Shown here piece after piece: positions 7,973 through 8,513 of a DNA stretch of 8,513 bases. Source of the stretch: Candidatus Nanopelagicales bacterium (GTDB lineage: Bacteria; Actinomycetota; Actinomycetes; S36-B12; UBA5976); contig JAURLB010000062.1 in assembly GCA_030831445.1 (NCBI GenBank), forward strand, positions 1 to 8,513, written 5' to 3'. Under the pieces are notes generated by a model, which saw only the letters and a program-made list of their open reading frames with translations, did not search any database and had not been told where the DNA came from. The position numbers and the translations under genes are program-made. Each line of letters starts with the position of its first letter. Within the stretch, counting starts at the first letter, position 1.

Positions 7973-7987
7973 TTCAATGAAATTGAA
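7973..7987. repeat. Short perfect inverted repeat, operator-like
   Basis: TTCAAT (7973-7978) and ATTGAA (7982-7987) form 6-bp arms around GAA. The size and spacing resemble a binding site for a dimeric regulator, but no known motif is recognised, and AT-rich sequence produces such dyads by chance. Confidence 0.25.
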
Positions 7988-8228
7988 AAGGGAAATCACT
8001 TGAAAGAGTGAGTTTTCCACAGGATTTTACGCACGAAATGACCAATATCCGCAATTCTTCCACAATTAAAAATTGATTGACCCAAAAGCGATTTAGCAAT
8101 CTCAGTGCAGGATTTATTCTCAACAATCAGCATTTTTTCACACACTTGATCAACAAAAAATCAGTCATTGATGCAACTTGTGATACCACACCGAGACAAA
8201 AAATTACTATGTAAGACACAAAAATACT

Positions 8229-8234
8229 TTGACA
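8229..8234 (+). promoter_or_regulatory. Candidate -35 element for the H1-like gene
   Basis: TTGACA matches the sigma-70-type -35 consensus perfectly. No good -10 follows at the standard distance: the hexamer 17 nt downstream is AGCGTT (8252-8257). If this promoter is used, transcription would start near 8264-8266, at the foot of the stem-loop at 8266-8289. The call rests on the single -35 match and its placement. Confidence 0.35.
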
Positions 8235-8265
8235 TTCACAAAAAATGTGCAAGCGTTAGCCACTA

Positions 8266-8289
8266 GATGCCAGTAGAAGTGCTGGCATC
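8266..8289 (+). promoter_or_regulatory. Stable stem-loop in the leader of the H1-like gene
   Basis: GATGCCAGTA (8266-8275) pairs with TGCTGGCATC (8280-8289) in a 10-bp stem (one G:U pair) closed by a GAAG tetraloop. It ends 7 nt before the AGGGAGG ribosome binding site (8297-8303) of the downstream GTG start. No T-run follows, so it is not an intrinsic terminator. It could stabilise the mRNA 5' end, act as a site for RNA-based or protein-based autoregulation, or be a DNA dyad for a repressor. The structure is seen directly; the role is inferred. Confidence 0.6.
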
Positions 8290-8307
8290 ACGATTCAGGG
8301 AGGCAAA

Positions 8308-8513
8308 GTGGCGGCTGCCAAGAAATCCGCTAAGAAGGCTCCAGCGAAAAAAGCTGGTGTCAAGAAGGTAGCGCGTAAGCGCGTTGCTAAGAAGGCTGCT
8401 CCAAAGAAGGCTGCAGTTAAGAAGGTAGCAAAGAAGCGCGTAGCTAAGAAAGCTGCTGTTAAGAAGGTAGCAAAGAAGCGCGTAGCTAAGAAAGCTGCTG
8501 TTAAGAAGGTAGC
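8308..8513 (+). CDS. Histone H1-like Lys/Ala/Val-rich DNA-binding protein (3' end outside window)
   Basis: The visible 68 codons read MAAAKKSAKKAPAKKAGVKK and continue in the same style. They hold 27 Lys and 4 Arg, no acidic and no aromatic residue. Such sequences match bacterial histone H1-like proteins and the PAKKA-type tails of actinobacterial nucleoid proteins, which bind DNA non-specifically through charge and are largely disordered. Here the basic region begins at the start codon, so it is not the tail of an HU fold placed upstream; a folded domain could still lie past the window. From codon 19 the protein is built on a 14-residue unit, KKVAKKRVAKKAAV. The GTG at 8308 is supported by AGGGAGG (8297-8303), 4 nt upstream, and by a steady frame to the window end. 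It has its own long upstream region with a stem-loop, so it is probably separately transcribed and well expressed. Nucleoid compaction is a reasonable inference; RNA binding is also possible. Confidence 0.75.
   Translation, partial: MAAAKKSAKKAPAKKAGVKKVARKRVAKKAAPKKAAVKKVAKKRVAKKAAVKKVAKKRVAKKAAVKKV
8362..8513 (+). repeat. 42-bp tandem repeats inside the H1-like gene
   Basis: Two identical 42-bp copies (8419-8460 and 8461-8502) are followed by the first 11 bases of a third at the window edge. A diverged copy lies at 8362-8403 (KKVARKRVAKKAAP), separated from the first exact copy by 15 bp encoding KKAAV. Each unit encodes KKVAKKRVAKKAAV. The exact copies are identical even at third codon positions, which points to recent duplication or slippage, while the first copy has drifted. 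Total copy number cannot be seen. Confidence 0.9.

Larger units (their letters stand above)
7830..8307. other. Long AT-rich non-coding region
   Basis: This 478-nt stretch has no plausible gene. Lines counted by eye are about 23-37% G+C, against roughly 47-57% in the coding lines sampled. It contains A/T tracts including A6T6 at 7861-7872, several short dyads, CCACA/CACA words resembling degenerate DnaA boxes (best TTTTCCACA at 8013-8021), and at its right end a TTGACA, a strong stem-loop and the ribosome binding site of the downstream gene. It must contain the end of the panB transcript and the promoter of the H1-like gene. It is long for a genome whose other gaps are 0-75 nt, so extra regulatory sites or a small RNA are possible, but I cannot name one. 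Confidence 0.7.

Noticed and set aside
7830..8307. Replication origin
   Set aside because: There is no dnaA, dnaN, parA or gyr gene nearby and only one near-match to a DnaA box; AT-richness alone is not enough.
8362..8513. CRISPR array
   Set aside because: The 42-bp units are contiguous with no unique spacers and keep an open reading frame of Lys/Ala/Val residues; they are coding repeats.
8308..8513. C-terminal tail of an HU protein
   Set aside because: The basic repeats follow directly after a GTG with a strong ribosome binding site, and no HU fold is encoded upstream in the visible sequence.

Overview
The window looks like a piece of an actinobacterial chromosome of moderate GC. Coding lines counted by eye run about 47-57% GC, and the long intergenic region near the right end about 23-37%. 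Two things point to Actinobacteria. The glutamine synthetase closely resembles the GlnA2 subfamily of Mycobacterium/Streptomyces and lies directly upstream of glnE, as I recall for mycobacteria. The NAD synthase begins with a sequence (MPQLRLALAQ...) typical of Streptomyces-type enzymes. The GC is low for most soil actinomycetes and would fit a small-genome aquatic lineage (for example Nanopelagicales/acI or a relative). That placement is inference; no rRNA is present to settle it.

Left half, minus strand (1-5169): four genes run head to tail in the transcribed order glnA2, glnE, a rhodanese-domain lipoprotein, and a lemA-family gene cut by the window edge. The gaps are 9, 0 (or 15) and 45 nt, so this is very probably one operon. 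glnA2 makes a type I glutamine synthetase. glnE encodes the bifunctional adenylyltransferase/deadenylase that regulates glutamine synthetase, but the neighbouring GlnA2 has Trp at the position of the usual adenylylated Tyr, so the GlnE target is probably encoded elsewhere. The two distal genes are envelope proteins with no obvious link to nitrogen metabolism.

Centre (5170-5231): a compact 62-bp divergent promoter region separates glnA2 from nadE. A TANNNT hexamer lies exactly 12 to 7 nt before the nadE ATG, which suggests a leaderless nadE mRNA.

Right half, plus strand (5232-7829): nadE (glutamine-dependent NAD+ synthase) is followed after 75 nt by panB (ketopantoate hydroxymethyltransferase, pantothenate/CoA pathway). 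The group thus joins glutamine supply with a glutamine-consuming step of NAD synthesis and the first committed step of pantothenate synthesis.

Right end (7830-8513): a 478-nt AT-rich non-coding stretch holds small dyads and DnaA-box-like words. It ends in a strong 10-bp stem-loop just before the ribosome binding site of a histone H1-like Lys/Ala/Val-rich protein. That gene contains 42-bp tandem repeats and runs off the window. This is the least ordinary part of the window; the rest is conserved metabolism. I see no mobile element, CRISPR array, tRNA or rRNA.
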